A DNA stretch of 37,325 nucleotides from Candidatus Cybelea tumulisoli (GTDB lineage Bacteria; Vulcanimicrobiota; Vulcanimicrobiia; Vulcanimicrobiales; Vulcanimicrobiaceae): assembly GCA_003167155.1 (NCBI GenBank), contig PMTY01000017.1:1-37325 (forward strand), read 5' to 3'. Shown here piece after piece: positions 1-7,011 of this stretch. Positions within the stretch are counted from its first letter, which is position 1. Each line of letters opens with the position of its first letter. A model generated the notes under the pieces. That model was not told where the DNA came from and did no database searches. It saw only the letters and a program-made list of their open reading frames with translations. The position numbers and the translations under genes were made by a program.

Positions 1-99
1 GAGCTTTACGTCAACTTCGGCAGCCCGGCCTCGGGTGCGACGCTCAACCGTTTAATCGTGAAGTTCGTGCTTCACGCAGGCGCCGACGAGGGCACGTAA
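1..99 (+). CDS. C-terminal fragment of an unidentified protein (cut by window edge)
   Basis: An open frame enters from the left edge and ends with TAA at 97-99, giving 32 residues. The end reads NRLIVKFVLHAGADEGT, a plausible C-terminus with GC-rich third positions. There is too little sequence to assign a family. It could equally be a fragment, since the next 540 bases hold decayed coding-like pieces. Confidence 0.35.
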   Translation, partial: ELYVNFGSPASGATLNRLIVKFVLHAGADEGT

Positions 100-140
100 G
101 GCCTCCCAAACGTCCGGTTCCCGCGACCCCACCGGGTTCG

Positions 141-395
141 CTAGATTGTCGAATTCCGGATGAAAGCCACCTGAAACTGAGTGTCCTTCGTGAGTTCTTC
201 CCTATACCAGTCCACAAACGTGACTAATGCTCGTCGAAAGGGATCGCGATACACGACGAACCGGACCTGCCGGTCGAATACGAGCGCGATGATCTCGCGG
301 ACGATATCGACTACCTCTCCAAGTTTCCGCGTAGGGAGGTCGCGGGCGCGATCGGAATGCCGGAGCAGCGGTGGCGCGATATTGCAACTGGGAAG
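141..395 (-). pseudogene. coding-like remnant without a start codon
   Basis: On the minus strand the frame ending at the TAG at 141-143 reads like real protein for about 84 codons. It has alternating hydrophobic and charged residues (LGEVVDIVREIIALVFDRQ, then FVVYRDPFRRALVTFVDWY) and GC-biased third positions. Upstream it is closed by a TGA at 396-398 with no ATG, GTG or TTG in a suitable place. I read it as the 3' part of a decayed or frameshifted gene. I do not recognise the family. Confidence 0.35.
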
Positions 396-421
396 TCAAT
401 CCCAGGGGAAGCAACTGCTAG

Positions 422-640
422 ACGAATAGCGCGAACTGCCGCGGAGCACTGCTCCCCGGGTCCAGACTGAACGCACCTGCAGTGATATTTACCGCTGGAG
501 CCTCGGCACTCACGGTTCACATCAACGGTGTAGCGTCGACGTACCCAGGACTCTCAGCCGGTACGGTTTTTTTGAACTCACCTTACGATGTGTTTTATTT
601 CGGCGCCGCGCTAGGCCACTTCGAGTGGATCGGAAAGTAG
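422..640 (+). pseudogene. coding-like remnant, unknown protein C-terminus
   Basis: A plus-strand frame ends with TAG at 638-640. Its last 45 residues look like a beta-rich domain (ALTVHINGVASTYPGLSAG, then VFLNSPYDVFYFG). The only in-frame starts are weak (GTG at 482), and the frame is closed upstream at 419-421. It is probably the tail of a truncated gene. The function is unknown. Confidence 0.35.
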
Positions 641-653
641 AAACCGGGGCTGG

Positions 654-732
654 GCCGACTAAGCTCAAGGAGGAGTGCGGACGTGACTGGGACCATGGCA
701 CTTCCCGTATTTACTCCTTGAGCTTGGTCGGC
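654..732. repeat. long inverted repeat (stem-loop)
   Basis: The arms at 654-676 and 712-732 are near-perfect reverse complements (GCCGACTAAGCTCAAGGAG against GCCGACCAAGCTCAAGGAG) around a 35-base loop. It sits 14 bases after the stop of the remnant on the plus strand and 90 bases beyond the 3' end of the minus-strand transporter gene. It could serve as a bidirectional terminator, although there is no T-tract. It could also be a small palindromic repeat element. Confidence 0.6.
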
Positions 733-821
733 ATCTTCCAATTGCGCGATGGTCGCAAGCAAGCGGGATCGGACGTTTGGAGGCCGTTATGTAGATGGGA
801 CCACCGTCCGCGCCTTGCTCT

Positions 822-2402
822 CTACTTTGCATCCCAGCGCTCTGCGCTGACCGGAAAGGCGAGCATGTTCCGCGCGAACCCGGTGACGCGTGAATTCATC
901 ACGTCAAAGTACCTCAGGTAATCCAGCGGGACCACCGGAACCCGATCGTACACGATCCGCTGCAGCGTTTGAAAATCGGCGCCCCGACCGCGTGGTTCGG
1001 GGGTAAGGGCTTGATCCCGGAAGGCCTCCTCGAAGCCGCGGTCACAGAAGCGCGAGATATTGTCGCCTCCAAGGGCTTGAGCGCATGAAAAGACGACGCT
1101 TTGCTCGGGATCCGCGCCGCCGATCCATCCCAGCAACGCGATGTTGAACCGGCCGCTCCGAATCGGGCCCGCGGGAGCGTTAAAGTTCGTGGTAGGAAAC
1201 GCCTTGATAAGGACGTCGATTCCCACCGCTGCCAGCTCCCGCTGGACAATGGCGGCGACACCGGCGGCACTGCTGCTCGCCGATACGAAGAGCAGTTGCA
1301 GCGGTTTACCGTTCTTCGTGCGCACGCCGCGTTCCAGACGCCATCCTGCGGCCTCCAGATTTGCATTTGCTGCCGGCTCGTCGTGAGCGATCGGTGCGAG
1401 AGCGCGATCGTGCCGCTCGAAGACTGGGGGCAAAAAGGTCGCGGCCCGCGGATAGAGCCCGCGAAACAGCCGTTCGATCTGGGGGATGTCGAGTGCTTGA
1501 GCGATTGCCCGGCGGACCCGGATATCGTCGGTCGGTGCGACGGTGGTCTGCAACGCAAGCATATCGGTACCGTTGATTGGAGTCGCCACGGTCCGAATTC
1601 CCGCAAGCGACATCGCTTCTGAGGCCTGCGGCGGCAACACCCGTGCGAGATCGATCTCCCCGGCGCGTAACGCGACCAAGGCCGCGTTGAAATCCGGAAT
1701 CATGATCAACTCGATACGTCTGAGCTTTGGCCGCGGCGAGTAGTATGGGTTAGGCTCGAGCACGATACGGTCGCCGCGCCGCCACTGCGTGACGCGAAAA
1801 GGCCCCGTGCCAAAGGCGTGCTCCTCCCACGGTGCGCCGCGCAACCACGTGCTGGCAAAAGCATGCCTGGGAAGAATGCCGAAGGCGAAGTCCGATTGCG
1901 CGAAGAGTTCTCGAACGGCTGCGTTCCATGGAGCGCGTAAGCGTACGACGACGGTGTAGGGATCGGGCGTGCTCAGCGAGCTTACGCGACGATACGCATC
2001 TTCACTGAGAACCGGGTTTCGCGGATCCACGATCGCCTCGAACGTAAAGGCGACGTCGGCTGAGGTCAGCGGCTTCCCGTCTGCAAAACGGACTCCGCGG
2101 CGCAAGCGGTAGACGATCGTTCGCCCATCTCGCGAGATGTCGCCGTTCGCTCTTGTCGGTAAGCGGGTTATCAGAACCGGGACGATTCGATTCGCCGCGT
2201 CGACGCCCACCAGGGTTTGAACGAAGAGCAAGTCGTTGCCAATGGTGACTTGATCGTGCGCCAGAAGGGGGTTGAGCGAGGATGGGTCGGCTTCGTCGGC
2301 TATTCGGAGCTCGTGAGGCGAAGCATACGTGGCTGGGGCGGTGCCGCGCGAGCACCCGGCCAAAGCGAGCGTCGCCGCGAAGAGTATGCCAACCGCTCGC
2401 AT
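822..2402 (-). CDS. ABC transporter substrate-binding lipoprotein, family 5
   Basis: A 526-residue extracytoplasmic solute receptor of the SBP_bac_5 (oligopeptide/dipeptide/nickel) family. The N-terminus is a lipoprotein signal peptide with lipobox L-A-G-C at about residues 14-17. Typical family features follow: the opening SSLNPLLAHD motif, the early YRLRRGVRFADGKPLTSADV stretch, the FGTGPF segment and AGEIDLA. Length is normal for the family. No permease or ATPase gene lies nearby, so transport partners must be encoded elsewhere and the substrate cannot be read from the sequence. Its ATG lies one base beyond the stop of the DUF2277 gene, so the two are probably co-transcribed. Confidence 0.93.
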   Translation of the reverse strand: MRAVGILFAATLALAGCSRGTAPATYASPHELRIADEADPSSLNPLLAHDQVTIGNDLLFVQTLVGVDAANRIVPVLITRLPTRANGDISRDGRTIVYRLRRGVRFADGKPLTSADVAFTFEAIVDPRNPVLSEDAYRRVSSLSTPDPYTVVVRLRAPWNAAVRELFAQSDFAFGILPRHAFASTWLRGAPWEEHAFGTGPFRVTQWRRGDRIVLEPNPYYSPRPKLRRIELIMIPDFNAALVALRAGEIDLARVLPPQASEAMSLAGIRTVATPINGTDMLALQTTVAPTDDIRVRRAIAQALDIPQIERLFRGLYPRAATFLPPVFERHDRALAPIAHDEPAANANLEAAGWRLERGVRTKNGKPLQLLFVSASSSAAGVAAIVQRELAAVGIDVLIKAFPTTNFNAPAGPIRSGRFNIALLGWIGGADPEQSVVFSCAQALGGDNISRFCDRGFEEAFRDQALTPEPRGRGADFQTLQRIVYDRVPVVPLDYLRYFDVMNSRVTGFARNMLAFPVSAERWDAK

Positions 2403-2403
2403 G

Positions 2404-2691
2404 CTAGGGGCGATCGCTCACCGGGCGCCCATAGCGGGTCTTCGCGCGTTCTCGCGCCTTTGCAGCCTCCACGTCGCGGTCGCGTGGCGGCGCCTGCGTC
2501 ATCAGCGAGTCGAGCAGTTCGCGCGCCGCGCCGGTTACTCGATCGACTGCGCGCTCGAAGGCTGCCTCGTTTGCCTTCGACGGGCGATTGAAGCCGCTGA
2601 GTTTACGCACGAACTGCAGCGCTGAAGCCCGGACCTCTACCTCGGTTGCCGGGGGCGCGAAGTTGTACAAGGTCTTGATGTTACGGCACAT
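2404..2691 (-). CDS. DUF2277 family protein
   Basis: A 95-residue protein that matches the DUF2277 pattern from end to end: the MCRNIKTLYNF opening, FAPPAT, the LQFVRKLSGF core, RPSKANEAAF, and a C-terminus with PPRDRDVEAAKARERA. The family is common in soil bacteria and has no established biochemical role. A strong Shine-Dalgarno GGAGG (plus-strand CCTCC, 2696-2700) precedes the ATG. It is followed after one base by the substrate-binding lipoprotein gene. The start abuts the divergent VOC gene, leaving a promoter region of under 20 bases. Confidence 0.95.
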   Translation of the reverse strand: MCRNIKTLYNFAPPATEVEVRASALQFVRKLSGFNRPSKANEAAFERAVDRVTGAARELLDSLMTQAPPRDRDVEAAKARERAKTRYGRPVSDRP

Positions 2692-2705
2692 GAAACCTCC
2701 GCTCG

Positions 2706-3110
2706 TTGACGTTTAAGATTACTTCCCTCGACCACATCGTCCTCAACGTTTCCGACGTCGATCGGTCGCTGGCCTTTTATGTGGAGGGTCTGGGGCTCGA
2801 GCCGGTCCGACTCGATGAATATCGTCGCGGAGAAGTGAAGTTCCCATCCATACGAATCGATGCGGGAACGATCATCGATCTTTTTTCGCTGGAGCCGCAA
2901 TCGGGCGCGGCGCCGCAAGCCGCCGCGAACTTGAATCATTTTTGCCTGGTCGTCGAGGGCGACATCGACCAGATCGTCGCGCACGCAGGTGCGATGAAGG
3001 CAACGATCGACGAGGGCCCGATCGACGTCTTTGGTGCGCGCGGAATCGGGAAGTCGATCTACATTTTGGATCCGGACAAGAACAAAATCGAGCTTAGAAG
3101 TTATGCGTAG
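2706..3110 (+). CDS. VOC family (glyoxalase/dioxygenase fold) protein
   Basis: 134 residues with the vicinal-oxygen-chelate fold. It has a first beta-alpha-beta-beta-beta unit (LDHIVLNVSDVDRSLAFYVE, LGLEPVR) and a second ending in YILDPDKNKIEL, the usual metal-site Glu being in that last strand. The His of LDHIVL and the Glu of KIEL are likely metal ligands. The substrate is unknown. The start is taken as TTG because an in-frame stop lies at 2691-2693 and no ATG or GTG intervenes. No clear Shine-Dalgarno is visible. The 3' end overlaps the serpin start by 8 bases, implying translational coupling. Confidence 0.85.
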   Translation: MTFKITSLDHIVLNVSDVDRSLAFYVEGLGLEPVRLDEYRRGEVKFPSIRIDAGTIIDLFSLEPQSGAAPQAAANLNHFCLVVEGDIDQIVAHAGAMKATIDEGPIDVFGARGIGKSIYILDPDKNKIELRSYA

Positions 3111-4308
3111 TGCCATTGCGGCGGGTTTTGCGATCGCCCTCGCGCTCCTCGGCTGCGGGTGCTCGGCCAGTGCCGCCGACGTTCCAGTGAAATGCAGCTC
3201 GGAGGTGGCGCCAATGATACAGACACGAGTGGTCACGGCACAGAACGACCTCGGCTTCTCCCTGCTCCATACCGTGAGCGGCAAGAACGTCTTCATCTCG
3301 CCGTTTAGCATCGCGCAGGCGCTCGGCGTCGTCTATCTCGGCGCTCGTGGAGCGACGGCCAAAGCGTTTGTCAAGAGTTCCGTCGTACCGCCGGTCGATC
3401 CGTCGGACTTTACTTGCGCCTCGCAGAACCTGCGAGCCGGCCTTCCAAAGGCAGACTCCGATCTCGCGCTCGAGTTCGCAAATGCACTGTGGGTTCGCCA
3501 GGGGCTCGCACTCAAAGCGTCGTTCGTCGAGAAGGCGAAGGCGGCGTTTGGTGCCGACGTGACGTCACTCGACTTCGCCAGCCCGGACGCGCTGCGCACG
3601 GTCAACGGGTGGGTAAGTCAGCGCACGAAAGGGCACATTCCGACGATCCTCAACAGCCTCGCCGACGCCGAAGCGATCGTGACGAACGCGGTCTACTTCA
3701 AAGCGTTGTGGGAGGAGGCGTTTACGCCGGCGCTAACCGCGCCCGGCCACTTCATGGGCGCGACCGCAACGACGAGCGTCCCCTTCATGAATCTGACCTC
3801 GACGTTCTCGTACTACGCCGGGAGCGGATTCGAGCTCGTGCGGCTGGGCTATCGCGGAGATCGCTTCGCGATGTACGTCGTGCTTCCAAAGCAGGGCACC
3901 GGCTTGGCAATGGAGAGTACGCTCCCGGAGGCGTTCGCTACGGCGCTCGCCCACGCCACGCCGCGGCGCGTAAACCTGCATCTTCCGAAGATGCACCTCG
4001 CGTATGAGACCGATCTGGTTTCGCCGCTGACGGATATCGGTCTTGGGGTTGCATTTTCTGACAGCGCAGATTTCAGTGGGATAAGCGATAAGCCGCTGAA
4101 GATCAGCAGCGTCATACACAAAACCACGCTCGATGTCGACGAAGCGGGGACGACCGCAACCGCCGCGACCGCCGTCGTCATGGTAGCCACTGCACGATAC
4201 GATCCCACCGTTCCGATCGTCGTCAAAGTGGACCATCCGTTCTTTTGCATCATTCGAGACGACAAAACCGGCGCCGTGCTATTCCTCGGAGCAATCAGCG
4301 ATCTCTGA
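3103..4308 (+). CDS. secreted serpin (serine protease inhibitor), putative lipoprotein
   Basis: A 401-residue serpin. The ATG at 3103 overlaps the preceding stop and gives a signal peptide with a cysteine-rich end (ALLGCGCSAS), so the protein is exported and possibly lipidated. Family features seen: NVFISPFSIAQALGVVYLGA, NAVYFKALWEEAF, the hinge DEAGTTATAATAVVM and the serpin signature VDHPFFCIIRDDKTGAVLFLG. Counting from the hinge Gly as P15, the scissile P1 falls near the T-A of MVATARY. That suggests elastase- or subtilisin-like targets rather than trypsin-like ones; this is an inference. The small, Ala-rich hinge predicts an inhibitory rather than a non-inhibitory serpin. Confidence 0.95.
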   Translation: MRSAIAAGFAIALALLGCGCSASAADVPVKCSSEVAPMIQTRVVTAQNDLGFSLLHTVSGKNVFISPFSIAQALGVVYLGARGATAKAFVKSSVVPPVDPSDFTCASQNLRAGLPKADSDLALEFANALWVRQGLALKASFVEKAKAAFGADVTSLDFASPDALRTVNGWVSQRTKGHIPTILNSLADAEAIVTNAVYFKALWEEAFTPALTAPGHFMGATATTSVPFMNLTSTFSYYAGSGFELVRLGYRGDRFAMYVVLPKQGTGLAMESTLPEAFATALAHATPRRVNLHLPKMHLAYETDLVSPLTDIGLGVAFSDSADFSGISDKPLKISSVIHKTTLDVDEAGTTATAATAVVMVATARYDPTVPIVVKVDHPFFCIIRDDKTGAVLFLGAISDL

Positions 4309-4540
4309 GCCAAATCAGTTATACGCCCGCGTTCGCATTAGCCGCCCCCGGCTCGACGAGTTCCTAGACCGCGCCTTTCCGGACGCCGGCAACGACGAAG
4401 AGCTGCTGGCGTGGCTTGCGAAGGCCTCGTATTATGGCGAGCCGTACACGCCTGAATCGATCCGGGAGCGCGTCGGTGACGAGCCTACGATCGGCAGCTG
4501 GATCGACGGCCTTACCACGCCGGCATCCTTTGGGCTGGTC

Positions 4541-4858
4541 ATGCCCAGCAGCGTCAATTATGAAGACAAGACGCAAACGTGGACCGCGGCGGTACTGGAT
4601 TTTTCCGAGAACTACGACGATTACATCGCCGCAGTTGCCGTTTTCCGCGAAATCGCGAAGTATAAGGATCTGCCCGGAGACGACGGCCTCCTTATATACG
4701 GCTTTCTTTTTGAAGACGAGGCCGTTGCCGTGGCGCTGCGCATCGAGGTTGGGGCGTCAAACTTCCTCGACGAGAGCGAGAGCGAAGCGTTGGTGTCGGA
4801 GGCCAACGTTGCGATGGAAGCGCTGACGGCCGAGGGCGCGGCAGGCTACGAGCGATAG
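4541..4858 (+). CDS. hypothetical acidic protein, 5' end uncertain
   Basis: From the ATG at 4541 the frame gives 105 residues (VNYEDKTQTWTAAVLDFSEN, LLIYGFLFEDEAVAVALRIE). The same frame stays open and coding-like further upstream, from about 4325, including LDEFLDRAFPDAGNDEELLA and ASYYGEPYTPESIRERVG. There is no ATG, GTG or TTG in that part. Either a rare start such as ATT near 4336 is used, or the original start was lost, or there is a base error near 4310. The 3' end overlaps the convergent FAD oxidoreductase by 13 bases. I do not recognise the family. Confidence 0.6.
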   Translation: MPSSVNYEDKTQTWTAAVLDFSENYDDYIAAVAVFREIAKYKDLPGDDGLLIYGFLFEDEAVAVALRIEVGASNFLDESESEALVSEANVAMEALTAEGAAGYER

Positions 4859-5973
4859 ACCGCCGCGTGCTCGATGAGAATGCGCGATTGTTGTGCGGCG
4901 TCGACTGCGAGCGACCAGTCTCCGCGATCGAACGTGCCGCCGAGCACGATCCCATCGTTACGCGGAAACATGTATATTCCGTTGGCGAGATAGATGTAGT
5001 CCACTTCGGCCTGCGGCTCGAGCACCGTCAGCTGGCCGCGCACCGGAATCAGTTCGTCGTCGTTGCAGAGGGCGCGCGCGCCAAGGCCAGTGCAGTTCAG
5101 AACGACGGGTTCGGCTAGGTCGTGCATCTGGCGCAGCGCTGCGAACGTTCGCACTTCGATCTTACCGCCGCGCAGGAGAAAGTCGCGCATAACGGCGGGG
5201 AGATACGTATTGGGCTCGATCAGCATCGTCGTGAAACGCCGAACCAGTGGGACTGCGAACGGCGTGGAGGCGGGCTCGATCGTTTCGATGTCCTGATAGA
5301 GGTCTTCGATGCCGGCCGAAACGGCATAGTCGAGCTCGTCGCGCTCCGTCGCCGCCTGTTTGAGGCTGTAGTTGTCGATCCAGAGCACGCCGTAGGTGGA
5401 GCCGGCCATCAGCTGAAAAGCGCGGTTAGCAATGCTTGCCGCACGCCGAAAGGTTTCGAGAAAGGCGCTGGTCGCCTCTTGCGCTGCGAAGACAACGGTG
5501 GGCGTCCACTGAGCGCCCGCGATGTTGGACGTGGTGTTCGGCGGGAGGCTCGACGCATAGATCGTCACGTCCCATCCACGGTCCTGAAGAATGCGCGCGG
5601 TGGAAAGACCGATCACGCCGCAGCCGATCACGGCGGCGCGGCCAGGAGAGCGCGAAGAGAGCAAATCGGCCGCAAGCGTCGCGCAACCCCACGACAGGCT
5701 AAAGCCGCCGCCGCCATGCCCGTAGTTGTGGACGATCGTCTTGCTCCCGAATGCCTCCGCGCGCAGCACGAATCCGTGCGGGCGAAAGGGCCGTAGGCCG
5801 ACGACCGTGCGAATAACGCGCGCGGGATCTACCTTAACCCGAGCGAGCGGCGGTGCCGATCGAGCCTGCGCGTACGCCCGAAGCGGCAACGCGGCCATCG
5901 CGGCGGACGCCGAGGAAATGAAGCCGCCACGTGAGAGGGCCGTGCGTTGCGCGGTCAACGGCGCTACTGCCAA
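4846..5973 (-). CDS. FAD-dependent oxidoreductase, D-amino-acid-oxidase-like, with rearranged domain order
   Basis: 375 residues of the DAO/DAAO class. A dinucleotide-binding GCGVIGLSTARIL motif lies at about residue 115, followed by ASSLPPNTTSNIAGAQWTP, VVLNCTGLGARAL, VRGQLTVL and LGGTFDRGDW, all typical of D-amino-acid oxidases. The usual C-terminal DAAO signature (GLRPFRPHGFVLRAE and HNYGHGGGGFSLSWGCA) is instead placed before the Rossmann motif, at about residues 58-95. The protein ends just after the substrate domain, an order resembling a circular permutation. The N-terminus SRGGFISSASAAMAALPL resembles a degenerate Tat or signal region. The TTG start overlaps the VOC stop by 10 bases. 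Confidence 0.85.
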   Translation of the reverse strand: MAVAPLTAQRTALSRGGFISSASAAMAALPLRAYAQARSAPPLARVKVDPARVIRTVVGLRPFRPHGFVLRAEAFGSKTIVHNYGHGGGGFSLSWGCATLAADLLSSRSPGRAAVIGCGVIGLSTARILQDRGWDVTIYASSLPPNTTSNIAGAQWTPTVVFAAQEATSAFLETFRRAASIANRAFQLMAGSTYGVLWIDNYSLKQAATERDELDYAVSAGIEDLYQDIETIEPASTPFAVPLVRRFTTMLIEPNTYLPAVMRDFLLRGGKIEVRTFAALRQMHDLAEPVVLNCTGLGARALCNDDELIPVRGQLTVLEPQAEVDYIYLANGIYMFPRNDGIVLGGTFDRGDWSLAVDAAQQSRILIEHAAVYRS

Positions 5974-6347
5974 TCGCTGCGTTCGGCCAGATAGAGTTCG
6001 ACGCCGTCGGGATCCTTGAAGAAGGCAAAACGCATGGGAGGATCCGCGACGATGTCGCCGGCAAACGTTACGCCACGTTCTGCTAGCTGTTTCATGCTGG
6101 ATTCCACGGAGTCGACGCCCAGTCCGATGGAGAGGCTTCCCTCTTTCGCGCGTCCGTTGTTCGGTACCGGGTGCAAAGCAATAGCGACCCCGGGCGCCTC
6201 GACTATCGCGAACTCGTTGCCGTAGCGCGTTTTCAGGGGCAAGCCAAGCCGGTTGGTGTAGAAGTCGATCGAGCGCTCCATGTCGGCGACGATTATGGTT
6301 ACCATGCTCTCATTGAACTGCGTTTTGCTTGAGGCAACGTTCTGCAT
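5964..6347 (-). CDS. VOC family protein
   Basis: 127 residues of glyoxalase/bleomycin-resistance fold. It opens with FNESMVTIIVADMERSIDFY, continues with NRLGLPLKTRYGNEFAIVE, and closes with RFAFFKDPDGVELYLAE, where the last Glu is the usual metal ligand. The ATG at 6347 is preferred over an upstream in-frame start because a GGAGGAG ribosome site lies about 8 bases upstream, inside the end of the padR gene. It is the middle gene of a padR-VOC-FAD oxidase unit in which neighbours overlap or abut. The substrate is unknown. Confidence 0.85.
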   Translation of the reverse strand: MQNVASSKTQFNESMVTIIVADMERSIDFYTNRLGLPLKTRYGNEFAIVEAPGVAIALHPVPNNGRAKEGSLSIGLGVDSVESSMKQLAERGVTFAGDIVADPPMRFAFFKDPDGVELYLAERSDWQ

Positions 6348-6348
6348 G

Positions 6349-6681
6349 TCAGGCTCTCCTCCGCGTAGTGCCTCGCCGTCTGATTCTTTTGAGGCCAAGT
6401 TTTACGATGACGTCCAGAAGGGTTAGGTGACGAGTCAGTTCGAGCCGACCCGCTGCGGTTAACGCATACGGCCGTCGCCGGTAGTCATCGGTCTGAATCT
6501 CTTCAATCCAGCCGCGCCGATCCATACGGGCTAGTGCCCCGTAGAGCGTACCAGCACGCATCGACCACCCCGTAATTGCTTCCACATCTTGCATGATCGC
6601 GTAGCCGTGCTTCGGTTCGTCGGCGAGCGCCACGAGGATGAGTAAGGCCGGTTCGACGAGGTGTGTTATACCGCTTTGCAT
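6349..6681 (-). CDS. PadR family transcriptional regulator
   Basis: 110 residues with the PadR winged helix: LVEPALLILVALADEPKHGY, AIMQDVEAITGWSMRAGTLY, GALARMDRRGWIEE and RPYALTAAGR. The basic C-terminus (LGLKRIRRRGTTRRRA) replaces the longer dimerisation helix, so it belongs to the short PadR class. It is the first gene of a unit with the VOC and FAD oxidase genes. The start codon lies between copies of a TATACCG repeat, a PadR-type operator, which predicts autorepression. Confidence 0.93.
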   Translation of the reverse strand: MQSGITHLVEPALLILVALADEPKHGYAIMQDVEAITGWSMRAGTLYGALARMDRRGWIEEIQTDDYRRRPYALTAAGRLELTRHLTLLDVIVKLGLKRIRRRGTTRRRA

Positions 6682-6700
6682 TATACCGTTTGGCGGTATA
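6667..6700. promoter_or_regulatory. PadR-type operator (three TATACCG units)
   Basis: TATACCG occurs at 6667-6673 and 6682-6688. Its reverse complement CGGTATA at 6694-6700 makes the perfect inverted repeat TATACCG-TTTGG-CGGTATA at 6682-6700. The minus-strand sequence TAATATA at the edge of this repeat resembles a -10 box just upstream of the padR ATG. Binding here would block the promoter. ATAC...GTAT-type palindromes are known PadR sites. Confidence 0.75.
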
Positions 6701-7003
6701 TTAGCCTAATGCGGGAACTCTTGTCAAGGGCTCCGGCCTCGACCCGTTGGTCCAAGACACCGGTAGAGCAACGATATAGAATGCGGGCGTATCGGCAGAA
6801 CTTGGTTGTGCATTCCATGAGGTTCCACACGATCCATAAGCCTTCGGAACGGTGAAGTTAGCGCCATCGTAATCGAGCGGAAGAACCCACTGGTAAAACG
6901 TGGGAGGGCCAGGAATTACGCCGTTGACTGCGTCTTGCAGGGCGACGGTCGTAGCTCCGCAGAGCGCTGCGAGCGTCATGCATGCTGCGATGATAACCCC
7001 CAT
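6701..7003 (-). CDS. small exported hypothetical protein
   Basis: 100 residues beginning with a hydrophobic signal-like segment (MGVIIAACMTLAALCGATTV), followed by a compact region with aromatic residues and two Cys (PGPPTFYQWVLPLDYDGA, YGSCGTSWNAQPSSADTP, FYIVALPVSW). Its ATG lies 8 bases after the stop of the propeller lipoprotein gene, so the two are probably co-transcribed. Its TAA touches the PadR operator. I do not recognise the family; it is likely lineage-specific. Confidence 0.55.
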   Translation of the reverse strand: MGVIIAACMTLAALCGATTVALQDAVNGVIPGPPTFYQWVLPLDYDGANFTVPKAYGSCGTSWNAQPSSADTPAFYIVALPVSWTNGSRPEPLTRVPALG

Positions 7004-7011
7004 CTTACCTG

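Noticed and set aside
625-921. Plus-strand 98-codon frame over the stem-loop
   Set aside because: It runs through the inverted repeat and into the transporter gene on the other strand; composition is not protein-like.
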